32,783 nt of DNA from Pseudomonadota bacterium. GTDB taxonomy: Bacteria; Desulfobacterota; Desulfobulbia; Desulfobulbales; Desulfocapsaceae. Both the position numbers and the translations under genes were made by a program. Positions 16,450 through 25,535 of this stretch are shown here, piece by piece; the stretch's first letter is position 1; each line of letters starts with the position of its first letter. Under the pieces are notes generated by a model, which saw only the letters and a program-made list of their open reading frames with translations, searched no databases and was not told where the DNA came from. Where the stretch lies: assembly GCA_018821785.1 (NCBI GenBank), contig JAHJLI010000244.1, positions 1-32,783 of the forward strand. The letters run 5' to 3'.

Positions 16450-17394
16450 TCAGTTCCGCTCATCCATGAAATCGGTTGCCACCATGGCCGTATAGGGCAT
16501 TTTTGCTACAAGTTGTTTGGCCGCAAGCCAGTTCATAACTGGCTCGAAGAGGGCCGGGCTGAACGGAGTAGGCAGGGGAAAGAAGGGGATGGGGTACGTT
16601 TTTGCAAGAAACGGCGGAATGCGTCCCTTATCAACAAAGAGAGCACGGAATTTTTCGGGATCGTTGTTGATGGCCTGCACTGCCCCTTTGTAGGCGCGAA
16701 AGAAGGCAGCGATTTCGGGCCTTTGATTTTTAAGGACCTCGGCGCGGAAGACAATGATGGTCTGGGAAAGGCTTTCTTCGCCGGTCGCGTCACTGATCAG
16801 CACCCTGGCGCCCTTGCTGACCGCAATTGAGGCCAGGGGTTCAGGCAGCGTTGCCGCCTTGACCGCATTCGAAAGCAGCATTTGCATACGAATCGGCATT
16901 TTTATCACTTCGAGCTTCTTGATCTCTTCAGTTTTGAAGCCTTGCTGGGCAAGAATCCGGTCCGTCACGTATTCGATAATCGTCGAATTTGAGACGGCAA
17001 TCTCCACTCCCTTCAGGTCGCCGACCGTCTTCAGGCCGGAGTCGGGAGCGGCGAGGATGGCAAAAACACCCTCGTCCGACTTTTCACCCAGGCAGATGGA
17101 GGTTATCTTCAGCCGCCCCTGGCCTTTGTCAAAGAGGATGGCCCCGATCGGATCATCGATTGCCCCGTCGATGGCACCGGCTGCCAGGGCGCTGTCTCGT
17201 TCGAGGGCGCTTTGAAAGGGGATTAACTCAACCTGCAGGTTTTCTGCGGCATACATTTTTTCCTGTTCGGCAACATAAAAGGGCACTGAGTCTTCAATCG
17301 GCAGCAGGCCTATTTTCAGAAGAGCACCTGCATGCACAGAACAGGCTGTCAGGATGAATACCGTCAACAGTAATATTCTTTTTAATAAATTCAT
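16450..17394 (-). CDS. ABC transporter substrate-binding lipoprotein (NMT1/SsuA-like)
   Basis: A 314-residue periplasmic binding protein. The N-terminus is a lipoprotein signal with lipobox L-T-A-C (Cys18). The mature part has the family's G-L-L-P-I-E-D-S-V-P-F-Y-V-A start, the A-A-G-A-I-D-G-A-I-D-D-P hinge region, and L-K-G-V-E-I-A-V-S-N-S-T-I-I-E-Y, typical of NMT1/THI5-like and SsuA-like proteins. These bind small organic or inorganic anions or pyrimidine precursors; the ligand cannot be read from the sequence. It is the first gene of the three-gene importer and starts 42 bases after the YihY gene. Confidence 0.88.
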   Translation of the reverse strand: MNLLKRILLLTVFILTACSVHAGALLKIGLLPIEDSVPFYVAEQEKMYAAENLQVELIPFQSALERDSALAAGAIDGAIDDPIGAILFDKGQGRLKITSICLGEKSDEGVFAILAAPDSGLKTVGDLKGVEIAVSNSTIIEYVTDRILAQQGFKTEEIKKLEVIKMPIRMQMLLSNAVKAATLPEPLASIAVSKGARVLISDATGEESLSQTIIVFRAEVLKNQRPEIAAFFRAYKGAVQAINNDPEKFRALFVDKGRIPPFLAKTYPIPFFPLPTPFSPALFEPVMNWLAAKQLVAKMPYTAMVATDFMDERN

Positions 17395-17436
17395 AAGTAT
17401 CTTTTTAAAGTGGGTGTTTGGAAGATGTCTATCCTG

Positions 17437-18828
17437 TCAACGTTCCTGTGGCGCGTCAACGGGGGTGGCCTTCGGCGAAATGCTGCTTGATTCTGCCGCA
17501 GCCTTTATAGCCTGAATACTCCGCAGGCCACCACTAGTATCGGCGGTGTCGGTGCCCAGGATAATGGCAGCCACTTCCCGGTAATCAGCGCCGGTGTCAG
17601 GTGATGCCGGCAACATACGGTTATCGGTTTGTGAAACGTGGATCAACCCGGCACCTTGCAGTTTTGTCACGACTTCGTCGATGACGGCCGGATTATAGTG
17701 TGTTAGATAATCAGTAAGATTTTCAGAGGTTATGGCCTTGGCTTCGGCAAAAGCTGAAATTATTAAATCCATGACATCAAAGGCTGCCCCAAGTTTCAGG
17801 GAGGGGACAGCGTCAAGCGGCAGAAGCCGGTAAGTCCGGATATTCTGGCAAGCATAGGCAACCTGTGCTCCGGTTAAGATGAACAGCGATCCCAGATAGA
17901 TCCACACCAGAAAAAGTGGCAGGGTGGCGAAGGAACCATAGATGGCATTATAGTTAGCCACTCCGATCTGCAGTGTGATGTAAATGTTTTGCACCAGAGT
18001 CCAAAAGAAGGCGGCCAAGCCGGCGCCGAACAGGGCGGGAAGGGTCTTAACCTTGGTGTTGGGAAAGAAGATATACATTACATAAAAGGTAACCGTGATA
18101 ATAGTCACTGGCACCGCTTTAAGGAGCAGAGTCTGGAGCCAGGGAAAGGGGATGATAATATCAATTTTTGCGATCAGCGCCGGACTTTGCAGCATTGCAC
18201 TGGCGGCGAAGGCCACATTGATAGAGATCGGCAAAAGGATGAGGAGGGTCAGGTAATCGGCGATTTTTCGCAGCAGCGACCTGCCGCTGGCAACTTTCCA
18301 GATGCCGTTCATGGCATCTTCTATATAGCTGAGGACCAGAATGACACTGAGAAGAATACCGACTACACCGATGGATCCGAGGGCGGCGAAATTGGTTTTA
18401 TCAACATAAGCAAAAAGTTGATCGACTGCGGAACGGAGGTGATCGGTGAGTTTGACGCCATTCTCCGAAAGAGGGCTTTCTTCAGGTACAGTAGCTATTT
18501 CCGAAGATCCGATGTGTTTATCACTTCTGTCCGTCAAGGTTTCAATATAACTATATGCTGCCTTGCGCAATTGGTCGTCTCCGCCTAGCCCCTTCACCAG
18601 CGCGGTACTCATCGCCAGGATGGGAACGAGAGAAAGCAGGACGGTGTAGGTCAGGGCCGCTGAGCGGAGGGAAAGGGCGTTGTTGGAAAATTCTGCGGCG
18701 GTAATGAGGATGAGCCGCACCACCAGGCGCACAGGTTTGTGCCAGGAGGGTGCATCGATATTTTGTCTATCTGCCCAGGCTAAAAGAGTGGGGTGGCTGG
18801 CATTAGCAGGTACCGATGGTAAGGTCAT
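17437..18828 (-). CDS. YihY/BrkB family inner-membrane protein
   Basis: The 463-residue protein has the six-helix YihY/BrkB core (about residues 40-340) with the motifs A-L-T-Y-T-V-L-L-S-L-V-P, A-M-N-G-I-W, and Y-N-A-I-Y-G-S-F-A-T-L-P-L-F-L-V-W-I-Y. A C-terminal cytoplasmic part (about 345-463) looks like a winged-helix-like segment followed by a disordered, Ala/Ser-rich tail, longer than in E. coli YihY. The family was once mislabelled ribonuclease BN; its real role is unknown. The ATG at 18828 lies 13 bases after the kinase stop. A TTG further upstream is less likely because it would overlap the kinase gene. Confidence 0.9.
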   Translation of the reverse strand: MTLPSVPANASHPTLLAWADRQNIDAPSWHKPVRLVVRLILITAAEFSNNALSLRSAALTYTVLLSLVPILAMSTALVKGLGGDDQLRKAAYSYIETLTDRSDKHIGSSEIATVPEESPLSENGVKLTDHLRSAVDQLFAYVDKTNFAALGSIGVVGILLSVILVLSYIEDAMNGIWKVASGRSLLRKIADYLTLLILLPISINVAFAASAMLQSPALIAKIDIIIPFPWLQTLLLKAVPVTIITVTFYVMYIFFPNTKVKTLPALFGAGLAAFFWTLVQNIYITLQIGVANYNAIYGSFATLPLFLVWIYLGSLFILTGAQVAYACQNIRTYRLLPLDAVPSLKLGAAFDVMDLIISAFAEAKAITSENLTDYLTHYNPAVIDEVVTKLQGAGLIHVSQTDNRMLPASPDTGADYREVAAIILGTDTADTSGGLRSIQAIKAAAESSSISPKATPVDAPQER

Positions 18829-18841
18829 GAGAATGTGCTGT

Positions 18842-20983
18842 TCAGTTGCGAAGGTTAAGCCATTTTTCAAGGATCTGAAAGATTATCTCTCTTTTTACCG
18901 GTTTGGTAATATAATCGTTCATTCCTGCCTCCAAGCAGAGTTCCTTGTCACCCTTCATGGCATTGGCGGTCATGGCGATGATGGGGATATCCTCGAAACC
19001 CTGCAGGCGTATTTGCCGAGTTGCTTCATAGCCATCCATTTCTGGCATTTGAATATCCATGAGGATGGTGTCAAATTCCTCGGGCTTTTGGGTGAACGTC
19101 TCAACCGCCAACCTGCCGTTGGCAACAACGGTGACTTTATAGCCGGCTTTGGAGAGCATCATCATCGCCAGTTTCTGATTAACCGGGTTGTCTTCGGCAA
19201 GAAGAATACGGACCGATTGTTTGAGCTCTTCGCGCAAGGAATATTGAGTGACGAGCTTTTTCTCCTCCGGGCGCTCCTGATAGTCATCTTTTGCGCCAAG
19301 GATTCTCGAAAGTGTGCGAAGGAGAATATTTCGACGCGCCGGTTTGGTAAGAAATGCGTTGAATCCGACATCTTTACATTTCTGGGCGACCCTTTCTGTG
19401 GAAGAAGTGTAGGCAAGAAGGGGGATGGCCGGGTTGGCAAGCCTTGAGGTCCTAATCCTTGCAGCCAGATCGTAACCGGAGATGAAAGGCATTTGCAGAT
19501 CGAGGATGGCCAGGGTAAAGGGCAGATTTTCTTTTTCCGCACGAACGAGTTCGGCGAGGGCGGTGGTGGCGTCGAGAAGGGTTGTCGCAACCATGCCTGC
19601 TTTTTCCAGCATTCCACGTAGGATTTCGTTGTTGGCCCGGTTGTCGTCGACGACCAGGACCTTCTGGCCTTTGAGGTTTTCGGCTGCCGGTCGGTGCATT
19701 TGACAAAGAGATGACTTTTTCATGACTGCGGTAAAAAGGAAGGTGGTGCCGACTCCGACCGTTGATTCCACCCACACCTCGCCATTCATCAGACTAGCTA
19801 TCTTTTTACATATTGACAGTCCCAGCCCGGTTCCCCCATATTTCCTGGTAGTCGTGCCGTCGGCCTGCTTGAATGCCTCAAAAATTGTGGTAAATTTGTC
19901 CTCGCGGATACCGATACCGGTGTCACGGATTTTGGCAAGGAGCGTAATGGTTTCTTCAGTTTCGGCGTAAACCTCGATACTCAGTTCCAATTCACCTTTT
20001 TCGGTAAATTTTGCTGCATTACCGAGGAGATTGATGAGAACTTGACGGTAGCGTCCCGGATCACCTTTGATGTTGGCCGGCAGCAGGTCATCGATCCGGC
20101 AGAGGACCTCAATGGGTTTGCCGGCAACCCGCGGGCGGATCATTTCGCAGACATCGTGAGCGGTTATTTCCGGGTCGAAATCGATATATTCAAGGGTCAT
20201 CTGTCCGGCTTCCACCTTGGAGAAGTCGAGGATGTCGTTGATAAGTCCGAGGAGGGCTTCACCGGAACGTTTGATGGTCAAAGCGAAGTCTTTCTGCTCT
20301 TCATCCATTTCGGTGGCAAGGAGCATGTCGGTGAAACCGATGACACCGTTCATGGGCGTGCGGATCTCATGGCTCATTGAGGCGAGAAATTGACTTTTAG
20401 CAACACTTGCAGACTCCGCATCGGTTTTCGATTTACGGAGCTCCTGGGTTTGTTTTTCAATTTCCGTTTTGAGAGTTTGAGAATAGTTATCCTGCTGTTC
20501 CTGGATTATCCGGTAATTGTTTTGTGCCTCTTCGAGCATTTCTTGGTGAGTTGCGTCCATCACCTGGAATTTACGGTTGAATTGGTTTTTTTGAATGGTG
20601 ATTTTTTTATTGAGCTGCTCTACCTCTTTATGGTCGAAATAGCCCTTGACAGCCAAACGAAGCAGGTTTAACAAGCCCTTTGGGCTAAAATCCTCATGGT
20701 TCGTTTCACACAATAGGGTGGTTTTCAGAGACGGGAGGGGAAAGCAGATGTAACGACTATCCGGGGTAAGGAGCGGTTGAGTTGTGTCCCTTTGTTGTTG
20801 AATAGATAGAGCCAGCGTGTATACCAGATCATCGGGAAAAGCGTCGTAATGTTCTTCAGGAATCCGCTGTCCGTCATCGATGACGGCAAGAGTCGTAAGT
20901 GCGGGGATATTGTCCACCAGGTAGGCGAGCAGCTCTTTGATCTGGCTTGTAGGAGTAACAACTTTATTAAAAAGACCGGTCAT
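18842..20983 (-). CDS. hybrid histidine kinase with two receiver domains
   Basis: A 713-residue soluble protein. An N-terminal sensor-like region of unknown type (1-115) is followed by a long coiled coil (about 118-195), HisKA with H205 in S-M-S-H-E-I-R-T-P-M-N, and an ATPase domain with N-L-L-G-N-A, D-T-G-I-G-I and G-T-G-L-G-L-S. Receiver 1 has D495 in I-L-D-L-Q-M-P, and receiver 2 has D643 in L-M-D-I-Q-M-P-E-M-D-G-Y. The start at 20983 has GGAGG 6 bases upstream; a longer open frame exists upstream but would read through the HDOD gene. With the HDOD gene 11 bases before it, it probably forms a signalling pair. Confidence 0.92.
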   Translation of the reverse strand: MTGLFNKVVTPTSQIKELLAYLVDNIPALTTLAVIDDGQRIPEEHYDAFPDDLVYTLALSIQQQRDTTQPLLTPDSRYICFPLPSLKTTLLCETNHEDFSPKGLLNLLRLAVKGYFDHKEVEQLNKKITIQKNQFNRKFQVMDATHQEMLEEAQNNYRIIQEQQDNYSQTLKTEIEKQTQELRKSKTDAESASVAKSQFLASMSHEIRTPMNGVIGFTDMLLATEMDEEQKDFALTIKRSGEALLGLINDILDFSKVEAGQMTLEYIDFDPEITAHDVCEMIRPRVAGKPIEVLCRIDDLLPANIKGDPGRYRQVLINLLGNAAKFTEKGELELSIEVYAETEETITLLAKIRDTGIGIREDKFTTIFEAFKQADGTTTRKYGGTGLGLSICKKIASLMNGEVWVESTVGVGTTFLFTAVMKKSSLCQMHRPAAENLKGQKVLVVDDNRANNEILRGMLEKAGMVATTLLDATTALAELVRAEKENLPFTLAILDLQMPFISGYDLAARIRTSRLANPAIPLLAYTSSTERVAQKCKDVGFNAFLTKPARRNILLRTLSRILGAKDDYQERPEEKKLVTQYSLREELKQSVRILLAEDNPVNQKLAMMMLSKAGYKVTVVANGRLAVETFTQKPEEFDTILMDIQMPEMDGYEATRQIRLQGFEDIPIIAMTANAMKGDKELCLEAGMNDYITKPVKREIIFQILEKWLNLRN

Positions 20984-20994
20984 GGTGGTCCTCC

Positions 20995-21834
20995 CTAACC
21001 GTAAATGGCCTGTGCCTTGGCCATTTCTTCGGGAAGGTCTTCGATCAGCACGTTGTATTCGTCCACATTGTTTTCGAGATGTTCCAATAAGGGTGGGGAT
21101 ATCTCGGTGGCCACATTCGGCAGGGTGGTATGGCCCAGCTGTCCGGCAATATATTCGGAAATCTGCACGATTCCGGTCAGGCTCGAAGGCATAATCGTGT
21201 CGGACAGCGAATGATGATCTCGAATTGCTTCCTGAATAGTGACCGGCATATTCCAACCGAGGGTCATGAGATAACCTATTTCGCAATGATCGGTGGCAAA
21301 AGTCTGATGTTCCAGGTTGATGAGGTCGATTGTCGACTTACAGGAAGTGCAGATACTGTGAAACGCTTGCGGTTCAACCTGCTCCTCCACCAAGAGGCCG
21401 AAATCATGGAGAATGCCACATAAAAAGGCATCGTCCCCTTTGATGCTGAAAATCCGCTCTGCTACCATCTTGCTGCAGATGGATACCGCAGCGCTGTGCA
21501 GCCAAAGGAGTTTCTTAGAAAATGCAGCTTTGGTTTTTTTGCTTACAAAAATACTCTTCATGGCGTCAGCGACGATGAGATTGTGCAGATTCTTCATGCC
21601 GAGAAAGGCAACTGCCCTACCAATTGAATCGACTGTCTGGGTCAGCCCGAAGAAGGGGCTGTTTACCAGGCGAAGAAGGCGAGTCACCAGTACCGGATCC
21701 ATTTTGATGACCCCTTCGAAATCCTTCATTGTCGACTCGTTGTCGGCAATTAATCGGGAAATTGTTGTGACAATATGGGGGAGGGGATGGATGTCGGTAA
21801 ACTTGTCGATATATTTCTGGGCGGCTGCCGACAT
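20995..21834 (-). CDS. HDOD domain signalling protein
   Basis: A 279-residue protein consisting essentially of one HDOD domain. Family features are L-P-H-I-V near the N-terminus, K-M-D-P-V-L-V-T-R-L-L-R-L-V-N-S-P-F-F-G, A-V-A-F-L-G-M-K-N-L, then G-I-L-H-D-F-G and A-I-R-D-H-H. A residual HD-like pair (H-D in L-H-D-F) is retained, but HDOD domains are generally regarded as non-hydrolytic relatives of HD-GYP domains. The start has a GAGG site. It is encoded between moaE and the hybrid kinase, and its regulatory input to that kinase is inferred from this position. Confidence 0.9.
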   Translation of the reverse strand: MSAAAQKYIDKFTDIHPLPHIVTTISRLIADNESTMKDFEGVIKMDPVLVTRLLRLVNSPFFGLTQTVDSIGRAVAFLGMKNLHNLIVADAMKSIFVSKKTKAAFSKKLLWLHSAAVSICSKMVAERIFSIKGDDAFLCGILHDFGLLVEEQVEPQAFHSICTSCKSTIDLINLEHQTFATDHCEIGYLMTLGWNMPVTIQEAIRDHHSLSDTIMPSSLTGIVQISEYIAGQLGHTTLPNVATEISPPLLEHLENNVDEYNVLIEDLPEEMAKAQAIYG

Positions 21835-21859
21835 GATGAGCCTCTTCGGGGGTGGAGGG

Positions 21860-22222
21860 TTAAGAAAATATCTCTCTTTTGCGTACTGCTTCGGATTTTA
21901 TCCGATCAAGCAGCTCTGCCAGCACCGGTTTGATATTTTCCCGGATATCGCCGGCCACAACGATAAAGAGGAGATCATCGCCTGGGTGCAGCGTGCCGCT
22001 ATGCGCTTCAATGACTATGTCAAAGATACCGGGTTTTTTGAGGTATTCTTGGCGGAGGTTTTCAATTTTCTCATAGTTGGGGTTGACCTCAAGGGCGGTC
22101 ACTTTAGCCCTGTCCTGGCGGGACCAGTTGCGGACGACGCCGTTGTGAATAAGGATCATCCCGACATTTTCGGTAAATTCCGGTCTTTTTTTAAGTTCTT
22201 GTATTGTCTTGGTAATATCCAT
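21860..22222 (-). CDS. moaE: MoaE-like molybdopterin synthase large subunit
   Basis: The 120-residue protein matches a short form of MoaE. It has G-V-V-R-N-W-S-R near the N-terminus, a central A-L-E-V-N-P-N-Y region, the H-P-G-D-D-L-L-F-I-V-V-A-G motif and a C-terminal R-I-K-S-E-A-V-R-K-R-E containing the lysines expected to accept the thiocarboxylate of MoaD. It converts precursor Z to molybdopterin together with MoaD, which is not in this window. It is the first gene of the long minus-strand operon, 25 bases before the HDOD gene. The link between molybdenum cofactor synthesis and the signalling genes is unexplained. Confidence 0.8.
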   Translation of the reverse strand: MDITKTIQELKKRPEFTENVGMILIHNGVVRNWSRQDRAKVTALEVNPNYEKIENLRQEYLKKPGIFDIVIEAHSGTLHPGDDLLFIVVAGDIRENIKPVLAELLDRIKSEAVRKREIFS

Positions 22223-22378
22223 TTGGTTCCTGTTTTCAGCCTGAAATGTCCGGCAGTTCGAATTCCGGCAAATGCATGCCGCATGGAAGGGGTTGAATAA
22301 ATCCTAATGCCTTGCCGGTTCGTGGTTTTCTCGGGTTATGTCATTTTTTGACAATGGTATGCCGGACCGTTGGATGCA

Positions 22379-23824
22379 TTATACCTCTTTGGAGGCCAAT
22401 GAATTCCTGGTCGTCACGTTTTTCTGAACGTTAATTCGGGTTGATTTGTTTTTTGTCTTGCCGTGATCGTCGGTTGCGGCTTCCATCTTTCCGGGAATAC
22501 GAAGAGTTTCTCCTAGGCGAATGGAGGCAAATTTATCAAGGCTGTTGGCCTGAACCAGATTTTTCAAGGAAATCTTATGCAGGCGAGCTATGCTGTTCGC
22601 GGTATCACCTTTTCGCACTAGGTGGTAGCGGCTTGACTTTTGGTCATTTTTAAAGATAGAAGGCGGTAGCGAGGCGATAAGCTGGTTGGTTTTAGTGTTA
22701 GCGGGGAGTCTCAGGGAGTAACCTTTTGGGATAAGTTTTTCCCCGCTGATGACCGGTGGGCGGAGTGCCGGGTTAAGTTTTGCAATCATCCTCACCGGCA
22801 GGCCGAAGTGGCGCGAAATTTCTTCAATGTGAGCATAGCCGGGACAATTCAGATACCGGTGCTTCGCTTCGGGTGCAATCCCGATATTGGTGTTTTTCTC
22901 CAGATAGGTTGCAACATTTCGGGCTGCGAGGAATTCAGCATAGAAATTTCTCGATGCGAATTTAAAATAGCCCTTGTTGTAGTTGGTGAAGATCTTTTCA
23001 TAGGTGCCCTGTTCATTGACTGCCCGCGTCATACCCCCCAGTCCGTAATTATAGGAAGTGATGGCAAGGGGCCAATTATTGAGTGAGCGAAAGCTGTTGG
23101 AAAGGTATTTGGCTGCGGCATGGGTGGAGGCGATGGGGTCAAGCCTTTCGTCTACTGTGTAATCTATTGACAGGTACTGCTTGCCTGTTTCCCTGGTGAA
23201 TTGCCAAAGGCCGGCGGCTCCGAGGCGAGAATACGCCTTGATATTGAAAGAGGACTCCACATGCGGGATATGGGCCAGTTCTTCCGGTAGGCCATAGCGA
23301 CGGAGGATACTTTTGATCTCGGTAAGATAGGCGCCTGAATTGACAACTCCGGATAGAAAACGTTCTTTTTGGCCTGATTGGCTGCGTACATTACCCGCTG
23401 CCAAGGCCATTGCCTGCTTGGTGTTTTTCCCTGAAAAAAGTGCTGCCACACGCTTCTCCTCGGGGGAGCTTGGAGCCTGATCGGCAAGTTTTGTCAAGAT
23501 TGATCGATATTTTTCACAGGCCTGTTTTTGGATGGCTGTGTTTTGTTGCTGTGCTCCCGGCGCTTCGAGATCAACCAAGGAGACCACTTGGTATATCTTT
23601 GATAAATCTTCCGAGTCATGTATAACTGCCTGTTTAAGAGAGTAGACGGCATAGATTTTTTCCCAGAATCGCACGTTTTTGCTGATAACCGGGTACAGAG
23701 GGAAGTCATGACTGGTGGCAAGTGAGGCCACACAGGGCATGGCAAGGCACAACAACCACCATGAAATGGTGAAGAAAAGCACGGTTATTCGGCGGGTTTG
23801 GTGGTGAAAGGGTATCACTGTCAT
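22379..23824 (-). CDS. LysM-containing lytic transglycosylase (MltD-like)
   Basis: A 481-residue exported protein. A signal peptide (about residues 11-35, hydrophobic V-L-F-F-T-I-S-W-W-L-L) is followed by a helical region, an SLT domain with catalytic E190 in P-H-V-E-S-S-F-N, then G-A-A-G-L-W-Q-F-T and the A-A-K-Y-L motif, and a C-terminal LysM domain (about 405-450) with Y-H-L-V-R-K-G-D-T. A basic Lys/Asn-rich tail follows. It cleaves peptidoglycan in the periplasm. ATG 23824 puts the signal at the right distance; an upstream ATG at 23872 adds 16 residues and cannot be excluded, since neither has a clear ribosome-binding site. Confidence 0.88.
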   Translation of the reverse strand: MTVIPFHHQTRRITVLFFTISWWLLCLAMPCVASLATSHDFPLYPVISKNVRFWEKIYAVYSLKQAVIHDSEDLSKIYQVVSLVDLEAPGAQQQNTAIQKQACEKYRSILTKLADQAPSSPEEKRVAALFSGKNTKQAMALAAGNVRSQSGQKERFLSGVVNSGAYLTEIKSILRRYGLPEELAHIPHVESSFNIKAYSRLGAAGLWQFTRETGKQYLSIDYTVDERLDPIASTHAAAKYLSNSFRSLNNWPLAITSYNYGLGGMTRAVNEQGTYEKIFTNYNKGYFKFASRNFYAEFLAARNVATYLEKNTNIGIAPEAKHRYLNCPGYAHIEEISRHFGLPVRMIAKLNPALRPPVISGEKLIPKGYSLRLPANTKTNQLIASLPPSIFKNDQKSSRYHLVRKGDTANSIARLHKISLKNLVQANSLDKFASIRLGETLRIPGKMEAATDDHGKTKNKSTRINVQKNVTTRNSLASKEV

Positions 23825-23998
23825 GTCTTGGGAGTGGATTTGTGTTTCGTGAACGAATTTCCAAAAAGTCATTGAGTTATTTATATCACAGTAGTGAGAG
23901 CAGCGGAATATGTATATTGAATCATTCGGCGAAATTTAGGTCCTCAGAAAAATTATTTGCGTGCTTTTTGCGAAGAATTATTCCTACAGGGACTTATA

Positions 23999-24046
23999 CC
24001 CCGTGAGGGGTAATATCAAGAATCCCGTTTTGTCGGGCTTAGGGGC
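23999..24046 (+). repeat. hairpin repeat module, copy A
   Basis: Two short hairpins, CCCC-gtga-GGGG (23999-24010) and CCCG-ttttgt-CGGG (24024-24037), are separated by TAATATCAAGAA and followed by CTTAGGGGC. The same order with near-identical spacing occurs at 25834-25880, so this is a dispersed repeat. It forms the immediate upstream region of the Nudix gene. Confidence 0.55.
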
Positions 24047-24050
24047 GGAG

Positions 24051-24536
24051 ATGTACACACCAATTGTTGCAACCTTAGGTTATATCCTTTCTCCCGATCA
24101 AAAGCAAACCCTGCTTGTTCATCGCAACAAACGTTCTGACGATCAACATCTTGGGAAATACAACGGATTAGGCGGAAAAATGTTGCCAACCGAGGATATC
24201 TATCAATGTCTGGTTCGTGAGATATTTGAAGAGGCAAATATCTCTTGCGAACGGGCAGTCCTGAGGGGAACTATCAATTGGACCGGCTTTGGCCCACAAG
24301 GTGAAAATTGGTTCGGTTTTATCTATCTCATCAAACATTTCAGCGGTACACCAAGAATGTCGAACGAGGAGGGCGACCTGGTCTGGGTTGATGTCGCCGA
24401 TATTCTAAGGCTGCCGATGTGGGAAGGCGATAAATATTTTTTGCCCTTGGTTTTTGATAACGATCCCAGAACATTTCATGGCTTCATGCCATATAAAAAC
24501 GCTCAGCCGATCAGCTGGAATTATTCGCGAATCTGA
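24051..24536 (+). CDS. Nudix hydrolase, probably MutT/8-oxo-dGTP diphosphatase type
   Basis: A 161-residue protein with the Nudix box G-G-K-M-L-P-T-E-D-I-Y-Q-C-L-V-R-E-I-F-E-E (GX5EX7REUXEE), where the final G of the consensus is N. The preceding L-G-K-Y-N-G-L-G-G-K and the C-terminal M-W-E-G-D-K-Y-F-L-P resemble bacterial 8-oxo-dGTP diphosphatases that sanitise the nucleotide pool. ATG 24051 follows AGGGGCGGAG; a longer frame beginning with GTG at 23961 would run through the hairpin repeat and is not supported. The C-terminal 15 residues are aromatic and unusual. It is transcribed divergently from the lytic transglycosylase gene. Confidence 0.85.
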   Translation: MYTPIVATLGYILSPDQKQTLLVHRNKRSDDQHLGKYNGLGGKMLPTEDIYQCLVREIFEEANISCERAVLRGTINWTGFGPQGENWFGFIYLIKHFSGTPRMSNEEGDLVWVDVADILRLPMWEGDKYFLPLVFDNDPRTFHGFMPYKNAQPISWNYSRI

Positions 24537-24686
24537 TAGAGGTTGCAGTGCGCATGGCGCATGGTATATTTGGGAGCATGGCAGGTTAAGATAGATTTCC
24601 GAGGGATTCTTTATTCTTTTTGCATCGCATTTTGAAATGTTAGCATAGGGATCCTTAAGGACAACAATACATAAGGAGTGATTGAA

Positions 24687-25082
24687 ATGAGTCAGGACAA
24701 TGAACTTCGTCGCCTTGAGCAGTTTGTCGAAAAGCTCTTGGCGCGTTTTTCCGAATTGCGGGCAGAAAAGGCTAATTTGCTTCAGGAATTGCGGGAGCGC
24801 GAACTGAAGATTGATGACTTGCGCAATAATCTTTCTTCCAGGGATTTGGAGCGCAGCGAAATCAGTCAGCGGGTAAGTAAAATAGTTGAACAGATTGAGG
24901 AATGGGAAAGCGGATTGGTGGAGGAAGTCACGGTCGCGCCCGAATCTGAAGCCGATGATGACGCTGCAGTGGTTGTAGAGGATGAGGATCCTCTGGTTCA
25001 GAAGATTGTTGAGGAGTACAAAGGCGAGGAAGAGGTGAGGGTTCAACAGAATCTCTTTTCAATTGGAAATACGCACAGGTGA
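24687..25082 (+). CDS. ZapB-like coiled-coil protein
   Basis: A 131-residue protein. Residues 1-80 form a continuous charged coiled coil (heptads in E-L-R-R-L-E-Q-F-V-E-K-L-L through S-Q-R-V-S-K-I-V-E-Q), followed by an acidic low-complexity linker and a short C-terminal tail. Position immediately before zapA and the coiled coil indicate a cell-division protein of the ZapB type, which in other bacteria links ZapA to the divisome. Sequence identity to E. coli ZapB is not obvious and the acidic tail is an extension. ATG 24687 follows AAGGAG by 8 bases. It probably forms an operon with zapA, 63 bases downstream. Confidence 0.65.
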   Translation: MSQDNELRRLEQFVEKLLARFSELRAEKANLLQELRERELKIDDLRNNLSSRDLERSEISQRVSKIVEQIEEWESGLVEEVTVAPESEADDDAAVVVEDEDPLVQKIVEEYKGEEEVRVQQNLFSIGNTHR

Positions 25083-25145
25083 CCGTTTTTAAGTGAGATT
25101 GGGGTGTGAGCTGCAGCGGGAACTTGCAATTGGGGTTGAGGGCAT

Positions 25146-25445
25146 ATGTCAAACACGGAAAGATTGGTCAAATTCGAACTGCTGGGGCAGGAATATAAAT
25201 TCTATACTGCTGCCTCGGAAGAAGAACTGAAATCAATTTTTTCCCTCGTTCGTCAACTTGTCGAAAAAGGTTCCACACAGACAACCGGAACCCTGCCTGT
25301 TGGAAGGGTGGCCATCATGGCTTGCTTGAATGTAGCTTCCCAGTATGTGAAACTGAAACAAGAATTTGACGATTATCGATGGGATTCCGAGCAAAGGATG
25401 GTTCGGCTGAGTGAGGAAATTCGAGCCAAACTGCTTATAGAATGA
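25146..25445 (+). CDS. zapA: cell division protein ZapA
   Basis: The 99-residue protein fits the ZapA family. An N-terminal beta-sheet segment with V-K-F-E-L-L-G-Q-E-Y-K-F is followed by a helix with S-E-E-E-L-K-S-I-F, then P-V-G-R-V-A-I-M-A-C-L-N-V-A-S-Q-Y and a C-terminal coiled coil. It binds FtsZ and promotes Z-ring bundling. The start has a GAGGG site. The neighbouring coiled-coil gene and the 6S RNA directly downstream match the zapA-ssrS arrangement known from many proteobacteria. Confidence 0.9.
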   Translation: MSNTERLVKFELLGQEYKFYTAASEEELKSIFSLVRQLVEKGSTQTTGTLPVGRVAIMACLNVASQYVKLKQEFDDYRWDSEQRMVRLSEEIRAKLLIE

Positions 25446-25486
25446 GTGGTGCGGTATAAACTGTTTTCGTTTGGCAGAAAGTCTGC

Positions 25487-25492
25487 TATAAT
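25487..25492 (+). promoter_or_regulatory. putative -10 box upstream of the 6S RNA
   Basis: A perfect TATAAT lies about 45 bases before the predicted mature 6S RNA. The -35 region is poor (TTTCGT at 16 bases). If used, transcription would begin near 25499 and produce a precursor that is trimmed at its 5' end. Confidence 0.4.
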
Positions 25493-25535
25493 TCGTTACG
25501 TTCGAGAGAGGTTTAGCTCGGTACTCGGGCACATG

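Noticed and set aside
18680-19447. Long plus-strand open frame opposite the hybrid kinase and YihY genes
   Set aside because: It is antisense to two genes with complete domain motifs and has no ribosome-binding site or recognisable domain.
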